Below are positions 6,904 through 16,700 of a stretch of DNA of 36,698 bases, piece by piece. Source of the DNA: an uncultured Ruminococcus sp. (GTDB lineage Bacteria > Bacillota > Clostridia > Oscillospirales > Ruminococcaceae); the NCBI GenBank assembly GCA_947176075.1, contig CAMWPG010000007.1, positions 1 to 36,698 of the forward strand, given 5' to 3'. The position numbers and the translations under genes are program-made. The notes under the pieces were generated by a model. That model was not told the origin of the DNA. It did not search any database and saw only the letters and a program-made list of their open reading frames with translations. Position 1 is the stretch's first letter. Each line of letters begins with the position of its first letter.

Positions 6904-9900
6904 ATGAAGAAATCATTTGTACGCAAAACTGCTGTCGGTGCGCTTTGCATATCTCTCATAAGCTCCGGCATCAGCATTCCCAATGTTTCGGCTGCTTCCT
7001 TAGGTGATGTCAATCAGGATAATACTGTAAGTGTTGCCGACATCGTTTCCCTACAGAAATATCTTGTAAACAAGGGAACTCTTTCCTCTGCTGGAAAGAC
7101 AAATGCTGACATGAACAGCGACGGCAAAGTGAATGTATTCGACCTTTCCATTCTTAAAAATGCTGTTTCAACACCTTTTGCCGATACTGTTAAAATCCAT
7201 CTCAGCGACAGTGGAATTACTGTTGAAAACGACGCAAAAAATGTTGTTTCAATCAGCGGTAAGATCGTAACTATTTCGGCATCAGGAAAGTATATCGTAG
7301 ACGGTACTATAAACGAGGGTCAGATCTTTGTAAATATTCCTGACGTTGCAGCAGATTCGGCTGCTGCTGAAGTAACTCTCAGTAGTGTTTCTATTACAAA
7401 CAGCACTATGCCGTGTATTTATTCTCAGAGCGCTGATAAGCTGAAAATTACTGCGGTCGGTACAAATAATCTTACTGATACAGCAACTGCTGCACGCAGT
7501 GATTCTCCTGCTTGTATTTATTCTCTTACCGATACTACCATTACTAAAAACAGTGGCGGTACTCTTAATATTACATCTTCATTTAACAGAGGTATCGACT
7601 GTAATGAGGATCTCAGTCTCAACGGCGGTACTATCAATATAAATACTGATGTTGATGATCTTTCCGATTGTGATGCTATTAAAGCTCGTGAAACTGTTTC
7701 CGTTGACGGCGCTAAAGTAATTATCGATTCATCAGCTGACGGTATTAAGTCCGGCAAGAGAAATGTAGAGATTCTCTCCGGCAGCGTGGAGATAAAGGCT
7801 GGAAATGATGCTATTCAAGCGGCAACATCTATTGATATAGCAGGCGGTACAGTTATAGCAGGCGGCGACAGAGGACTGAGACTTGATGACGGCGGACTTC
7901 TTAACATTACCGGCGGCAATGTTATTGCAACTGCTACTGATTATCAGATAACAAATGCAGCAGAGAGCCTTGCGACTGTTAATATAAGCGGTTCAACTCA
8001 GAATATCATGCTGCTCGACTTTGCAGCTCAGCAAAAAAAGAATCAGGCTGTTACTCTCACTCAAAACGGCAAGACTGCATTTGAAATGGATGCAATAAAG
8101 AAGTTTAATTACGCCATCGTAAGCTCTTCCGGTATTGCTGCAAATACTGACTATAATCTCTATGTAGGCGGCGTAAAGCAGGGACATACCGGCGGTACGA
8201 TAACAGAATTCAATATGACTTCAAACGGAGCAGAATTTATAGATATCCAGGCAGCAGGCGGTGCATCAGTTAGTGACAATGCAGCAGCTTCTATTGTATA
8301 TAACGGCAGCAATGTATCTATTCTGAATGCATCCGGTCAAGCAGTTGCTTCTCCGTCAAATCTCACTGTTTCCGGCAGCAAGGTAACTATTACTGAACCG
8401 TCTGTTATTTCAGTTAGCGGCAAATCAGACAGTGCACAGATAGTTGTTGACTGCGATAAGACTGCATATCCCGAAGGTATTGTAGAGCTTGACCTTATTG
8501 GTGCGGAGCTTTCAAATACTTCCGCTGCCCCTATTTATGTTAAGCAGGTCGGCGATGAAGTACAGATCGTTGCAAAAAGCGGCACAGTAAATACTATTTC
8601 TGACGGTACAAGTCACAGCGATACAAATACTAAGGGTGAGACTATTCCGGCGGCTATTTATGCAGAGGACGACCTGAAAATAAAGGGCTCAGGTACTATT
8701 ACAGTAAACGGCAATACTGAGGATGGCATTGCTACAAAAAATGACCTTAAAATTTACAACGGAACTATAAATGTAACAGCCAAGGACGACGCTTTAAGAG
8801 GCGGTGACAGTGTTACTATAGGCAATGATACAGCCGCTGATTACAGCGGACTGAAGCTTACAGTCAATGCTTCTGCCGGTGATGGTATAAAGGCAAACGA
8901 TATGGATACTACAAGCGGAAAGGGCTTTATTACAGTAAACGGCGGTACTGTAAATGTAACAGCTTGCTCAGATGGTTTCCATGCTTCACAGAATCTGAAT
9001 ATAAACGGCGGAGATATAACTATTAAGACAACAGGTACATCTTCCTCAACCTCTGATGCAAGTGCAAAGGGACTTAAAGCCGGCAAAACAGACGATACCA
9101 CAGGAACAACAGTAGAGGGCGTTATCACAATAAACAGCGGACATATTGATGCTGATACAAAGGACGACTGCGTTCATGCAAGCGGAAATATCTACCTTTA
9201 CGGCGGCGTACTCGAGCTGAATTCAGGCGATGATGCAGTACACAGCGATTCTGATCTTACGATCGGCAAGGGCAACAATACATTTGATGATCTTACAGTA
9301 ATTGTTGAATCATGCTATGAGGGAATGGAAGCAAAAAATATTACGCAAAACAGCGGCAGTGTTATTATAAACTCCACTGACGACGGTTATAATGCTGCCG
9401 GCGGTGCAGATGGTTCCGGCAATATGGGACTTGGCGGCTGGGGCGGCGGCTGGAATATGGGCGGATCTTCCAGCGGTGATTATTCTCTTACCATAAATGG
9501 AGGATTTGCGCTTGTAAATGCAACAGACGGCGACCATGACGGATTTGATTCAAACGGAACATTTGCACTTAACGGTGGATATATTGTTACAAATGGTAAC
9601 GAACCAATTGACAGCGACGGCACACAGACCTATACAGGTGGAGTATATGTTAAGGACACAGGCTCAGGCGGTATGGGTATGGGCGGCGGCATGGGAGGCT
9701 GGGGCGGTCCCGGCGGAATGGGCGGCTCTTCCTCAATGACTCAGTCAGTATCCGCATCAGTTTCAGCAAATGCAGGTACAAGAATAACAATTTGTGACGG
9801 CAGCGGAAATGTTATCATATCGTTTATTGCTGACAAGAATGTAACGAGCGTAATTGCCGGATGCATAGAATATACCGGAGCTGCTGTTTATACAGGCGGT

Positions 9901-10023
9901 GAGCTTACTGGTTCGACATATTTCCAGACTACAGATCAGACGCAGCTTGCAGCATATGGCGGAAAGCTTACAGGCGGTACAGCGGCAGGCAGCGGAAGCA
10001 GCAGCACAAATTCGTGGAGATAA
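6904..10023 (+). CDS. Secreted protein: N-terminal dockerin and two Cthe_2159-like beta-helix modules
   Basis: A 1039-residue exported protein, likely part of an extracellular polysaccharide-degrading complex. A signal peptide (about 1-30, ending VSAAS) is followed by a type I dockerin (about 32-87) with two calcium loops, DVNQDNTVSVAD and DMNSDGKVNVFD; dockerins bind cohesins on scaffoldins. Two long repetitive beta-helix-like modules follow (about 90-370 and 440-960), rich in turns such as LNGGTININT, DGIKSG and DDAVHS. These resemble the Cthe_2159/DUF4353 carbohydrate-binding family, which binds cellulose and pectic polymers. Two Gly/Met/Trp-rich inserts interrupt the second module. ATG 6904 was chosen over the track's earlier start because GAAAGGAG precedes it and the signal peptide begins there. 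No catalytic residues are evident, so binding is likelier than lysis. Confidence 0.88.
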   Translation: MKKSFVRKTAVGALCISLISSGISIPNVSAASLGDVNQDNTVSVADIVSLQKYLVNKGTLSSAGKTNADMNSDGKVNVFDLSILKNAVSTPFADTVKIHLSDSGITVENDAKNVVSISGKIVTISASGKYIVDGTINEGQIFVNIPDVAADSAAAEVTLSSVSITNSTMPCIYSQSADKLKITAVGTNNLTDTATAARSDSPACIYSLTDTTITKNSGGTLNITSSFNRGIDCNEDLSLNGGTININTDVDDLSDCDAIKARETVSVDGAKVIIDSSADGIKSGKRNVEILSGSVEIKAGNDAIQAATSIDIAGGTVIAGGDRGLRLDDGGLLNITGGNVIATATDYQITNAAESLATVNISGSTQNIMLLDFAAQQKKNQAVTLTQNGKTAFEMDAIKKFNYAIVSSSGIAANTDYNLYVGGVKQGHTGGTITEFNMTSNGAEFIDIQAAGGASVSDNAAASIVYNGSNVSILNASGQAVASPSNLTVSGSKVTITEPSVISVSGKSDSAQIVVDCDKTAYPEGIVELDLIGAELSNTSAAPIYVKQVGDEVQIVAKSGTVNTISDGTSHSDTNTKGETIPAAIYAEDDLKIKGSGTITVNGNTEDGIATKNDLKIYNGTINVTAKDDALRGGDSVTIGNDTAADYSGLKLTVNASAGDGIKANDMDTTSGKGFITVNGGTVNVTACSDGFHASQNLNINGGDITIKTTGTSSSTSDASAKGLKAGKTDDTTGTTVEGVITINSGHIDADTKDDCVHASGNIYLYGGVLELNSGDDAVHSDSDLTIGKGNNTFDDLTVIVESCYEGMEAKNITQNSGSVIINSTDDGYNAAGGADGSGNMGLGGWGGGWNMGGSSSGDYSLTINGGFALVNATDGDHDGFDSNGTFALNGGYIVTNGNEPIDSDGTQTYTGGVYVKDTGSGGMGMGGGMGGWGGPGGMGGSSSMTQSVSASVSANAGTRITICDGSGNVIISFIADKNVTSVIAGCIEYTGAAVYTGGELTGSTYFQTTDQTQLAAYGGKLTGGTAAGSGSSSTNSWR

Positions 10024-10064
10024 AAAATTGTTTTCATAGGCAAACTCAAAAATTAGCATAAAAA

Positions 10065-10230
10065 TAAGAACTTGTTCTTATAGAATTTGTGCATGGATTT
10101 TCGAGCATAATTTTGACGAGTGCAAGGCGAAAGTCCGCAGGCATACTTGATGTATGGCAAGGACTTTCAACGCGGCAATCGGCAAAATTTGCTGAAAAGA
10201 CGAGTGCAACATCCTATGAGAACAAGTTTT
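10065..10230. repeat. TAAGAACTTG-family palindromic repeat, long copy (A)
   Basis: The left end TAAGAACTTGTTCTTATAG matches the reverse complement of the right end (CTATGAGAACAAGTTTTA), giving imperfect terminal inverted repeats of about 18 bases. Inside, roughly 38 bases (AATTTTGACGAGTGC...) form a second long imperfect palindrome with the right half, including GAAAGTCC/GGACTTTC and GCATAC/GTATGG. No ORF is present. Its right end (CATAGGATnTTGCA on the minus strand) is shared with copy D at 31581. Confidence 0.75.
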
Positions 10231-10271
10231 AAGGCTTTCTGTTTATGTCATCACATAGCAGAAAGCCTTTT
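10231..10271 (+). terminator. Terminator between the dockerin gene and mnmE
   Basis: AAGGCTTTCTG (10231-10241) pairs with CAGAAAGCCTT (10259-10269) and continues into TTT on the plus strand. It lies between two convergent genes, directly after repeat copy A. Confidence 0.8.
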
Positions 10272-10275
10272 TACT

Positions 10276-11646
10276 TTATTTACCTACGCAGAATCTTGAA
10301 AATACGTCCTCCACTACCTTTTCCGATACCCTTTCTCCGGTTAGATTCATAAGCTCTTCTGCGGCTTCATCAAGCAGCACTGTTACAGCGTCAAGATTAA
10401 TTCCTGCATCTATAGCATCTATGGCTTCATTTATCGAATTTTCTGCTGCTCTTGCACAGCTAAGCTGTCTTTCATTTGAAAGTATGCCCATTTCAGGAGT
10501 TACTTCTCCTTTATAAAACATCTCCTCTATAGCCTCACGCAGCTCATCAAGTCCCGTTCCTTCCTTTGCGGACATACCTATACATCTTTCAAATTCTCCC
10601 TCAAGTCTTTCTTTCAGATCGTTGTCAAGACTTTTGTCAAGCTTATTTATTATAGCTATCGTTCTCTTGTCTTTAAGATCGCTAAGCAGCTTTATATCTG
10701 TATCAGACAGCTGCTCCGATGCGTCAAATACAGCAAGCACCAGATCGGCTCTTTCGAGACGCTCCTTAGCTATATTTACCCCTATTTGCTCTATTATATC
10801 TTCTGTTTCTCTGAGCCCTGCGGTGTCCCAAAGCCTTAAAACAGCATCTCCTAATCTAACTCGTTCCTCTACAACGTCTCGGGTAGTTCCTGCAATATCT
10901 GTTACAATGCTTCTATCGCATCCGCTAAGCAGATTGAAAAGCGTAGATTTGCCGACATTTGGTCTGCCTATGATAACAGCAGAAACACCCTCTTTTATTA
11001 TTCTTCCATAATCTCCGGTTTTTATTGTTTTAAGAAGTTCATTTTGCAAAGCACATAGATTCACTTTAAGTATCTCAGGCTCTACCTCTGGAATATCGTC
11101 CTCCGGATAGTCAGCCCATGCAGCAAGCGAACCCAAAATTTCAACTATCTTATCTATTATATTTTTTATTCTTCGGTATACAGCGCCCTCCTGCAAGCTT
11201 CGAGCAAATCTCAGTTCCCTTTCAGATGCTGCGGATATTACATCCATTACTGCCTCAGCTTCAGTAAGAGATAATTTTCCATTCTGAAATGCTCTTTTGG
11301 TAAATTCTCCTGCCTGAGCCGGTTCTGCACCGGATTCTATTATAGCCCTGAGTATTTTGCGTGAAACATATATTCCGCCATGGCAAGATATCTCTGCAAC
11401 ATCTTCTCCGGTGTAGCTTTTTGGCGCTCTAAATACCGTCAGTACGCCTTCATCAATAGCATTTTCATCTTTTACAGCATATCCATAGGCGCAGGTATAT
11501 CCATTCATTTCAGACGGCATCTTTCCTGAAACCGTGTGAAATACTTTATCTGCTATTTCCAGAGCCTTATCTCCGGATATTCTTATAACTGCGATTCCGC
11601 CCTCTGCATGAGGTGTGGATATAGCAGCAATTGTTGAACCTGTCAT
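10276..11646 (-). CDS. mnmE: tRNA modification GTPase MnmE
   Basis: MnmE, with MnmG, installs the aminomethyl-type group on the wobble uridine of certain tRNAs. The 456-residue protein has the N-terminal folate-binding domain (MTGSTIAAISTPHAEGGIAVIRISG). It is followed by helical regions around an inserted G domain with GRPNVGKST (P-loop), TTRD, DTAGLRE and NKLD, and ends with the diagnostic FCVGK, whose Cys is needed for modification. I started at ATG 11646, twelve codons inside the track ORF, because AAGGAG precedes it and the family N-terminus begins there. mnmG, jag and yidC neighbours are not in this window; the gene is flanked by terminators and appears to stand alone. Confidence 0.97.
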   Translation of the reverse strand: MTGSTIAAISTPHAEGGIAVIRISGDKALEIADKVFHTVSGKMPSEMNGYTCAYGYAVKDENAIDEGVLTVFRAPKSYTGEDVAEISCHGGIYVSRKILRAIIESGAEPAQAGEFTKRAFQNGKLSLTEAEAVMDVISAASERELRFARSLQEGAVYRRIKNIIDKIVEILGSLAAWADYPEDDIPEVEPEILKVNLCALQNELLKTIKTGDYGRIIKEGVSAVIIGRPNVGKSTLFNLLSGCDRSIVTDIAGTTRDVVEERVRLGDAVLRLWDTAGLRETEDIIEQIGVNIAKERLERADLVLAVFDASEQLSDTDIKLLSDLKDKRTIAIINKLDKSLDNDLKERLEGEFERCIGMSAKEGTGLDELREAIEEMFYKGEVTPEMGILSNERQLSCARAAENSINEAIDAIDAGINLDAVTVLLDEAAEELMNLTGERVSEKVVEDVFSRFCVGK

Positions 11647-11680
11647 ATTTTTCTCCTTACATGAAATTATAAAATGATAC

Positions 11681-11713
11681 AAAAAATCTGCCGCAATTTT
11701 TCATGCAGCAGAT
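11681..11713 (-). terminator. Terminator of the first surface-protein gene
   Basis: Read on the minus strand, ATCTGCTGC pairs with GCGGCAGAT across a short AT-rich loop and is followed by six T. It lies 46 bases beyond the stop of the gene at 11759. Confidence 0.85.
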
Positions 11714-11758
11714 CTTTATCTTTTACCTAAAGTCTGTTTAGTACCTTTTCGGCAAATT

Positions 11759-12592
11759 TTACTTTCTCTTTCTTCTTATAGTCATAGCACCGCCTGCTAA
11801 AGCAGCTGCTGCCAGAGCAGAAACGATAACAGCAATAACACCCTCATCAGCTGTCTTAGATACAGTACTTGTTGATGAATTGTTATTTGAGTTATTATTG
11901 TTGTATCCTACATAAGAGATAGTTCTTGTAGAAGTTGTAGTAGTCGAGGACGTCTGAGTTACAGGTATACCCTCTACAGTAAATGTAACAAAAAGCATAT
12001 CATCCGTCATAGGTACGAATTTATCCATATCAACAGCAAGATCCTTAACATCTGTCTGCTGTGTATTTATAATATTCAGGCAGTATAACTTACTTTCAGA
12101 GTTTATACCGAATACATCGTCAGCAGTGTTTGTAAAATTGATAGTCTCAGCAGACTGCTCGTCAATGCCGAGCTTTATGCCTGTAACCTTAAACTTCACA
12201 CCTGAAACAGATTCAGAATTTATATCGCTTTCGAGAGTAAGAGAAGTAATCGCAGAGCTGACATCAGCAGCTTCGAACTTATACTTTGCGGTATATGTAC
12301 CGTTTGCAGTAAGTGAAACTACATTATCCTGCTGTTTATTGCCATCAATAGAAAGCCATGCAGAATATGATGACGGAGCAGTTGTTGAAGTAGTAGTATC
12401 AGTAGTGGTATCAGATGTATTGGTAGTAGTTTCCGTCGTAGTTTCTGTAGTAGTTGTTTCCTCAGTAGTTACAGTAGTTTCTGTGGTAGTAGTTGTTGTT
12501 TCTTCAGCAGAAGCGATCACAGAAGCCATAGAAAATGTACCGGCTGAAACAGCAGCAGCGGCAGCTGCGATAAGCTTTTTGATAGTGTTCAT
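11759..12592 (-). CDS. Thr-rich surface protein with TVSKTADEG C-terminal anchor-like tail
   Basis: A 277-residue exported protein of unknown function. It has a signal peptide (about 1-29, ending VIASA), a Thr/Glu linker (about 30-75), a beta-rich core (about 78-215, with KLYCLNII and LFVTFTVEGI), and a Ser/Thr/Asn spacer. The C-terminus is TVSKTADEG, a 21-residue hydrophobic helix, then RRKRK. The tail has the layout of a sortase signal, but the motif is SKTAD rather than LPxTG. The next gene upstream (12764-13564) is a diverged paralogue with the same tail layout and a promoter of the same geometry. AAAGGAG precedes the ATG. The Thr linker is built from low-complexity ACN codons and may vary in length between strains. 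Confidence 0.82.
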   Translation of the reverse strand: MNTIKKLIAAAAAAVSAGTFSMASVIASAEETTTTTTETTVTTEETTTTETTTETTTNTSDTTTDTTTSTTAPSSYSAWLSIDGNKQQDNVVSLTANGTYTAKYKFEAADVSSAITSLTLESDINSESVSGVKFKVTGIKLGIDEQSAETINFTNTADDVFGINSESKLYCLNIINTQQTDVKDLAVDMDKFVPMTDDMLFVTFTVEGIPVTQTSSTTTTSTRTISYVGYNNNNSNNNSSTSTVSKTADEGVIAVIVSALAAAALAGGAMTIRRKRK

Positions 12593-12671
12593 TGTTTTTA
12601 TCTCCTTTGTTGATTTTGATTTCTCTCTTATTACCCTAATAATACCTTATAACTTTTTATCTTTTATGGTT

Positions 12672-12700
12672 ATTATATCACATTGCATAAAATATGTCTA
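12672..12700 (-). promoter_or_regulatory. Promoter of the first surface-protein gene
   Basis: On the minus strand TAGACA (12700-12695), 17 bases, TATAAT (12677-12672) with an extended -10 (TGATATAAT). It shares GTRGACAT and ATGTGNTATAATAA with the promoter at 13634-13662. Confidence 0.8.
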
Positions 12701-12763
12701 CAGTGAGTTTGCATAAATAGCAGATGGCATATTTGCCGAAATATATTAAAAATGCCTGAGATT

Positions 12764-13564
12764 TTATTTTTTCTTCTTTTTTCGCATGGTAAATGCACCT
12801 ACTGAAAGAGCAGCAGCGGCAGCACCTGTAACTGCGATAGTAACAATGCCCGGGTCAGCAGTCTGAGATACTGTACCGGTACTGGTATCGTATGAATATG
12901 AAGAATTTATTGTATTGCCAGACTGCACAATATCAGCCTGTGTAAAACTGGTAATGGTAGTAGTAGTAGTGATTGCTTCAGACAAATCAGCAGAAGTAGT
13001 TGTCGTAACAGGATTGCCGGCTGCTGAAGATGATATTCCGGAAATTAAGAAGCTTATAGCTAAGCTGTCGCCTATTGAAGCAGAAGCAGGCAGAGATGTA
13101 TCTATAGCGCTTGCAGTCGGTTGCCCGAACGGATACAGTATATTCAAGCGAACACACTTATTTGCGTTTTGTGTAAGAACAGCCTTTGATGAATTATATG
13201 GAATATCAAAAGTTCCGTTTGAAGCGGTTGTTAGAGTGATTTTGTTAATATTTATTAAAGCATTCGGGAATTGACTTGCCGGCAAATTAGTATCCAGAAC
13301 CAATTTGTTTATAACGCTTCCGCCTGTCTGAAATGAATAGCTTAAGGTAATTTCGCTATCAGAAGAGAATTCCTGGGAATTTTCTTCTTTCTGTTCCCAA
13401 AGAGCCTTATCAGCGTCGATTCCCATAAGTATGATATACGGAGCGCTTTCAGCAGGAGACAAAGCTTTTTCATCGGATGCAGCAGCTGAAACAGAAGCCG
13501 CAGCAAACAGGCTCATAAAAATGACTGTGGTAAACGCAATAAAGAGCTTCTTGAAAATATTCAT
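12764..13564 (-). CDS. Surface protein paralogue with TVSQTADPG C-terminal anchor-like tail
   Basis: A 266-residue exported protein, function unknown. It has a signal peptide (about 1-28, ending SVSA), a beta-rich core (about 40-180) and a Thr-rich spacer (about 183-208). The C-terminus is TVSQTADPG, a 21-residue hydrophobic stretch, then RKKKKK. Core landmarks align with the neighbour: KCVRLNIL with KLYCLNII, and LAISFLISGI with LFVTFTVEGI. This makes the two diverged tandem duplicates. A GAAAGGAG ribosome binding site precedes the ATG. Each copy has its own promoter, so they are not simply one operon. No clear terminator follows this gene; a weak GGCAT...ATGCC hairpin lies at about 12727-12757. 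Confidence 0.82.
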   Translation of the reverse strand: MNIFKKLFIAFTTVIFMSLFAAASVSAAASDEKALSPAESAPYIILMGIDADKALWEQKEENSQEFSSDSEITLSYSFQTGGSVINKLVLDTNLPASQFPNALININKITLTTASNGTFDIPYNSSKAVLTQNANKCVRLNILYPFGQPTASAIDTSLPASASIGDSLAISFLISGISSSAAGNPVTTTTSADLSEAITTTTTITSFTQADIVQSGNTINSSYSYDTSTGTVSQTADPGIVTIAVTGAAAAALSVGAFTMRKKKKK

Positions 13565-13633
13565 AATACATACTCCTTTCGTATGTTGTTGTTTATTTTA
13601 TGTACAACAGGCTGCAAATAACCTATTATGCTT

Positions 13634-13662
13634 ATTATAGCACATCTAAGCTATAATGTCCA
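13634..13662 (-). promoter_or_regulatory. Promoter of the second surface-protein gene
   Basis: On the minus strand TGGACA (13662-13657), 17 bases, TATAAT (13639-13634), with the extended -10 TGCTATAAT. It closely resembles the promoter of its paralogue. Confidence 0.8.
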
Positions 13663-13701
13663 CTGTCATTTTATACAAAAAGAAATGTATAAAAACTTAA
13701 G

Positions 13702-16700
13702 TTATTCCTCCATAACCTCAATAACATTCTGCATAAGCAGCAAGGGCTTCATACCTCTGGGGATCGTAACGCCGATATAAGGCTTTTTCAGGCTGTTGAA
13801 TATGATTTTCCCACGAAAATGCGAAGCGAGAGCTGTAACCTGCTGCTGAGATGGATTTGTAATGTAGAAGTACATTTTGTCACTGCGCTGATTTATTTCT
13901 GTAATGCCGAGCTTTGCAGCACGGTTTCTGAGCAGCGAAACTGAAATAAGACCGATTATCTCATCCGGAGGATCTCCATATCTGTCAATAAGCTCATCAA
14001 GCAGATCAAGCTTGTCGTTATCTGTTTCAACGGCTGCGATTTTTCTGTACATAGAAAGCCTCTGACTAAGACTTTCTATATAGTTTTCTGGAATATGTGC
14101 ATTTATCTGAACATCCACAACGCATTCGGAAGCTTTTTCCGGTTTTTCTCCACGTTCTTCAGCAACGGCTTCACCGAGCAGCTTGAGGTACATATCATAA
14201 CCGACAGCTTCCATATGACCATGCTGTCTGCCGCCTAAAATACTGCCTGCGCCTCTTATTTCCAGATCACGAAGTGCAATTTGGAATCCGCTGCCGAACT
14301 GAGTGAATTCTCTCATAGCGGCAAGACGTTTTGAAGATACCTCAGATATAGACTTATCTTTTTTGAATGTAAAGTATGCGTATGCTCTTCTGCTGCTTCG
14401 TCCTACTCTTCCTCTTAGCTGATATAGCTGTGAAAGACCGAAGCAGTCCGCATTTTCCAGAATAATGGTATTAACATTTGATACATCCACGCCGGTTTCT
14501 ATGATGGTTGTGCATACAAGAACGTCTATCTCCTGTTCTATTAGCTGCCGCCATATTTCAGACATTTCCGTTTCGCTCATTTTTCCGTGAGCTATGCCTA
14601 TTCTTGCTTCCGGCAGAGCCTGTCGGATCTTAGATGCTGTAAGTTCAATAGTATCAACTCTGTTGTGAATGTAGTATACCTGTCCGCCTCTGCGAAGCTC
14701 ACGTTCGATAGCGCCAATAATTACGCCGAAGCTGTATTCCATTACATAGGTCTGTACAGGATGTCTGTCCTGCGGAGCTTCTGCAATTACGGACATATCA
14801 CGTATACCGCTCATCGCCATATTAAGGGTTCGTGGAATAGGAGTTGCGGAAAGTGTAAGTATATCCACGCCGGAGAACATCTCTTTGAATTTCTCCTTAT
14901 GTGCAACACCGAAACGCTGTTCTTCATCTACAATAGCAAGACCGAGGCTTTTGAATTTCACGTCCTTCTGAACTATTCTATGAGTACCTATTACAATGTC
15001 CGCTGTGCCCTTTTTCATTCGTTCGATAGTCTCTTTCTGTTGTTTTGGAGTTCTGAATCTTGACAACAGCTCAATATTTACCGGAAACGCTTCAAATCTT
15101 CTCAGCGCTGTCTGATAATGCTGCATTGCAAGCACTGTGGTAGGAACTAATATTGCGCATTGCTTTCCGCTGAGAACGCATTTCATGGCGGCACGAAGTG
15201 CGACTTCGGTTTTGCCGAAGCCTACATCGCCGGATAAAAGTCTATCCATAGGGCGGCTTTTTTCCATATCCGCTTTTATTTCTTCAATGGCGGTAAGCTG
15301 ATCTTCAGTTTCAATATATGGGAAACGCTGTTCAAAGTCCTTTTGAACAGAATCGTCCGCTTCAAATGCTATACCTTCTGCCTGCTGACGCTTTGCATAA
15401 AGCTCAGTAAGCTCTTTTGCCATATCCTTTACTGCACGTTTTACATTATTTCGAGTTTTCTGCCATTCAGGAGAAGAGAGCCTGTGAAGCTTTACGCCGC
15501 TGTCATCTTTAGAGCCGATATATTTGGATACGAGGTCCATTTGAGTAACAGGAACATAGAGATTTTCATTTCCGGCATATTGTATCATTATGTAATCCTT
15601 GGTAATATCCTCAAGGCATAGCTTTTTTATACCTGCAAAGCGTCCGATACCGTGCAGCGCATGAACAACAAGATCGCCTCTTTCCAGGTCGGCAAGTGTA
15701 CGGAGTTCTTTTCCGGGAGATGCCTTTGGTCTGCGGCTTTTAGAACGCAGAGCCTTTGCCTGAGTTATAAGAGCAGTTTTGTTTTCAGGATAGGAAAATC
15801 CGCTTGAAAAGCTTCCGGTCATAATATAAATATGACCTTTTTTCCATGAAGAATCGTTATCTGCAATGCTGCATGAGAATCCGCTTTTTTCAATATCGCT
15901 TTTTATTATAGGCAAGGTTTTTTCACTGCCGGCAGCGAGCATAATGCAGTAACCCGCAGTGCAAAGCTCCTCAAGATCTTCTGTAAGCTGTCTCATTTCA
16001 CCGCCCCACGGAGCTGATTGGTAAGCGTCCATAGAGAGGAGCTTTTTGAATCCGATATGTTCGCCGCCCTGTAAAAAATTGCTTGCATATAAGCAAAAAC
16101 AATTTTTTTCAGCTTCGTTCTGAATAACGTGCAGCTCTGCTATATGACCTGTGAGCTTGCTGCAAAGTCTGCCCTCTTCGAGCATTATCTTTACATCTTC
16201 CTGATATCTTGCGGATATATTGGCGGAATTTCCTGTGCATCCTGAAAATTCGCTGAACAAAACGCAGCCAAAGTCATACTCAAAAATTAGCGGCAGGCTG
16301 TCATAAATGATCGGTATATATTTGTCTATATTACTGAGAGATAGTCCGTCACGAAGGGCGCTGGCATCATTTTGAAGAAGCTCCTTTGCTATCGGCGCAC
16401 GTTTTCCACGAAGTGCTTTAGCGATAGCATCTATTTTTTCCGCAAGTTGTATCGGGTCGCATATGATCTCTTTAGCAGGCGGTATCATAACTTCGGCAAG
16501 AGAAGCTATTCGCCGCTGACTTTCCGTACTGAATTCAGATATAGTATCTATTTCGTCTCCCCAGAATTCCATTCTGACAGGATTTTCTGCCTGAGACGGA
16601 AAAATGTCTGCAATAGAGCCTCTGACAGCAAACTGACCCTGTCCTTCGACTGTATCAGAGCGTACATATCCGATAGAGATAAGCTTTTTTATAAGCTCTG

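Noticed and set aside
12126-12716. 196-residue plus-strand Val/Ser-rich ORF
   Set aside because: It is the antisense of the Thr-rich linker and core of the minus-strand surface protein; low complexity explains its length.
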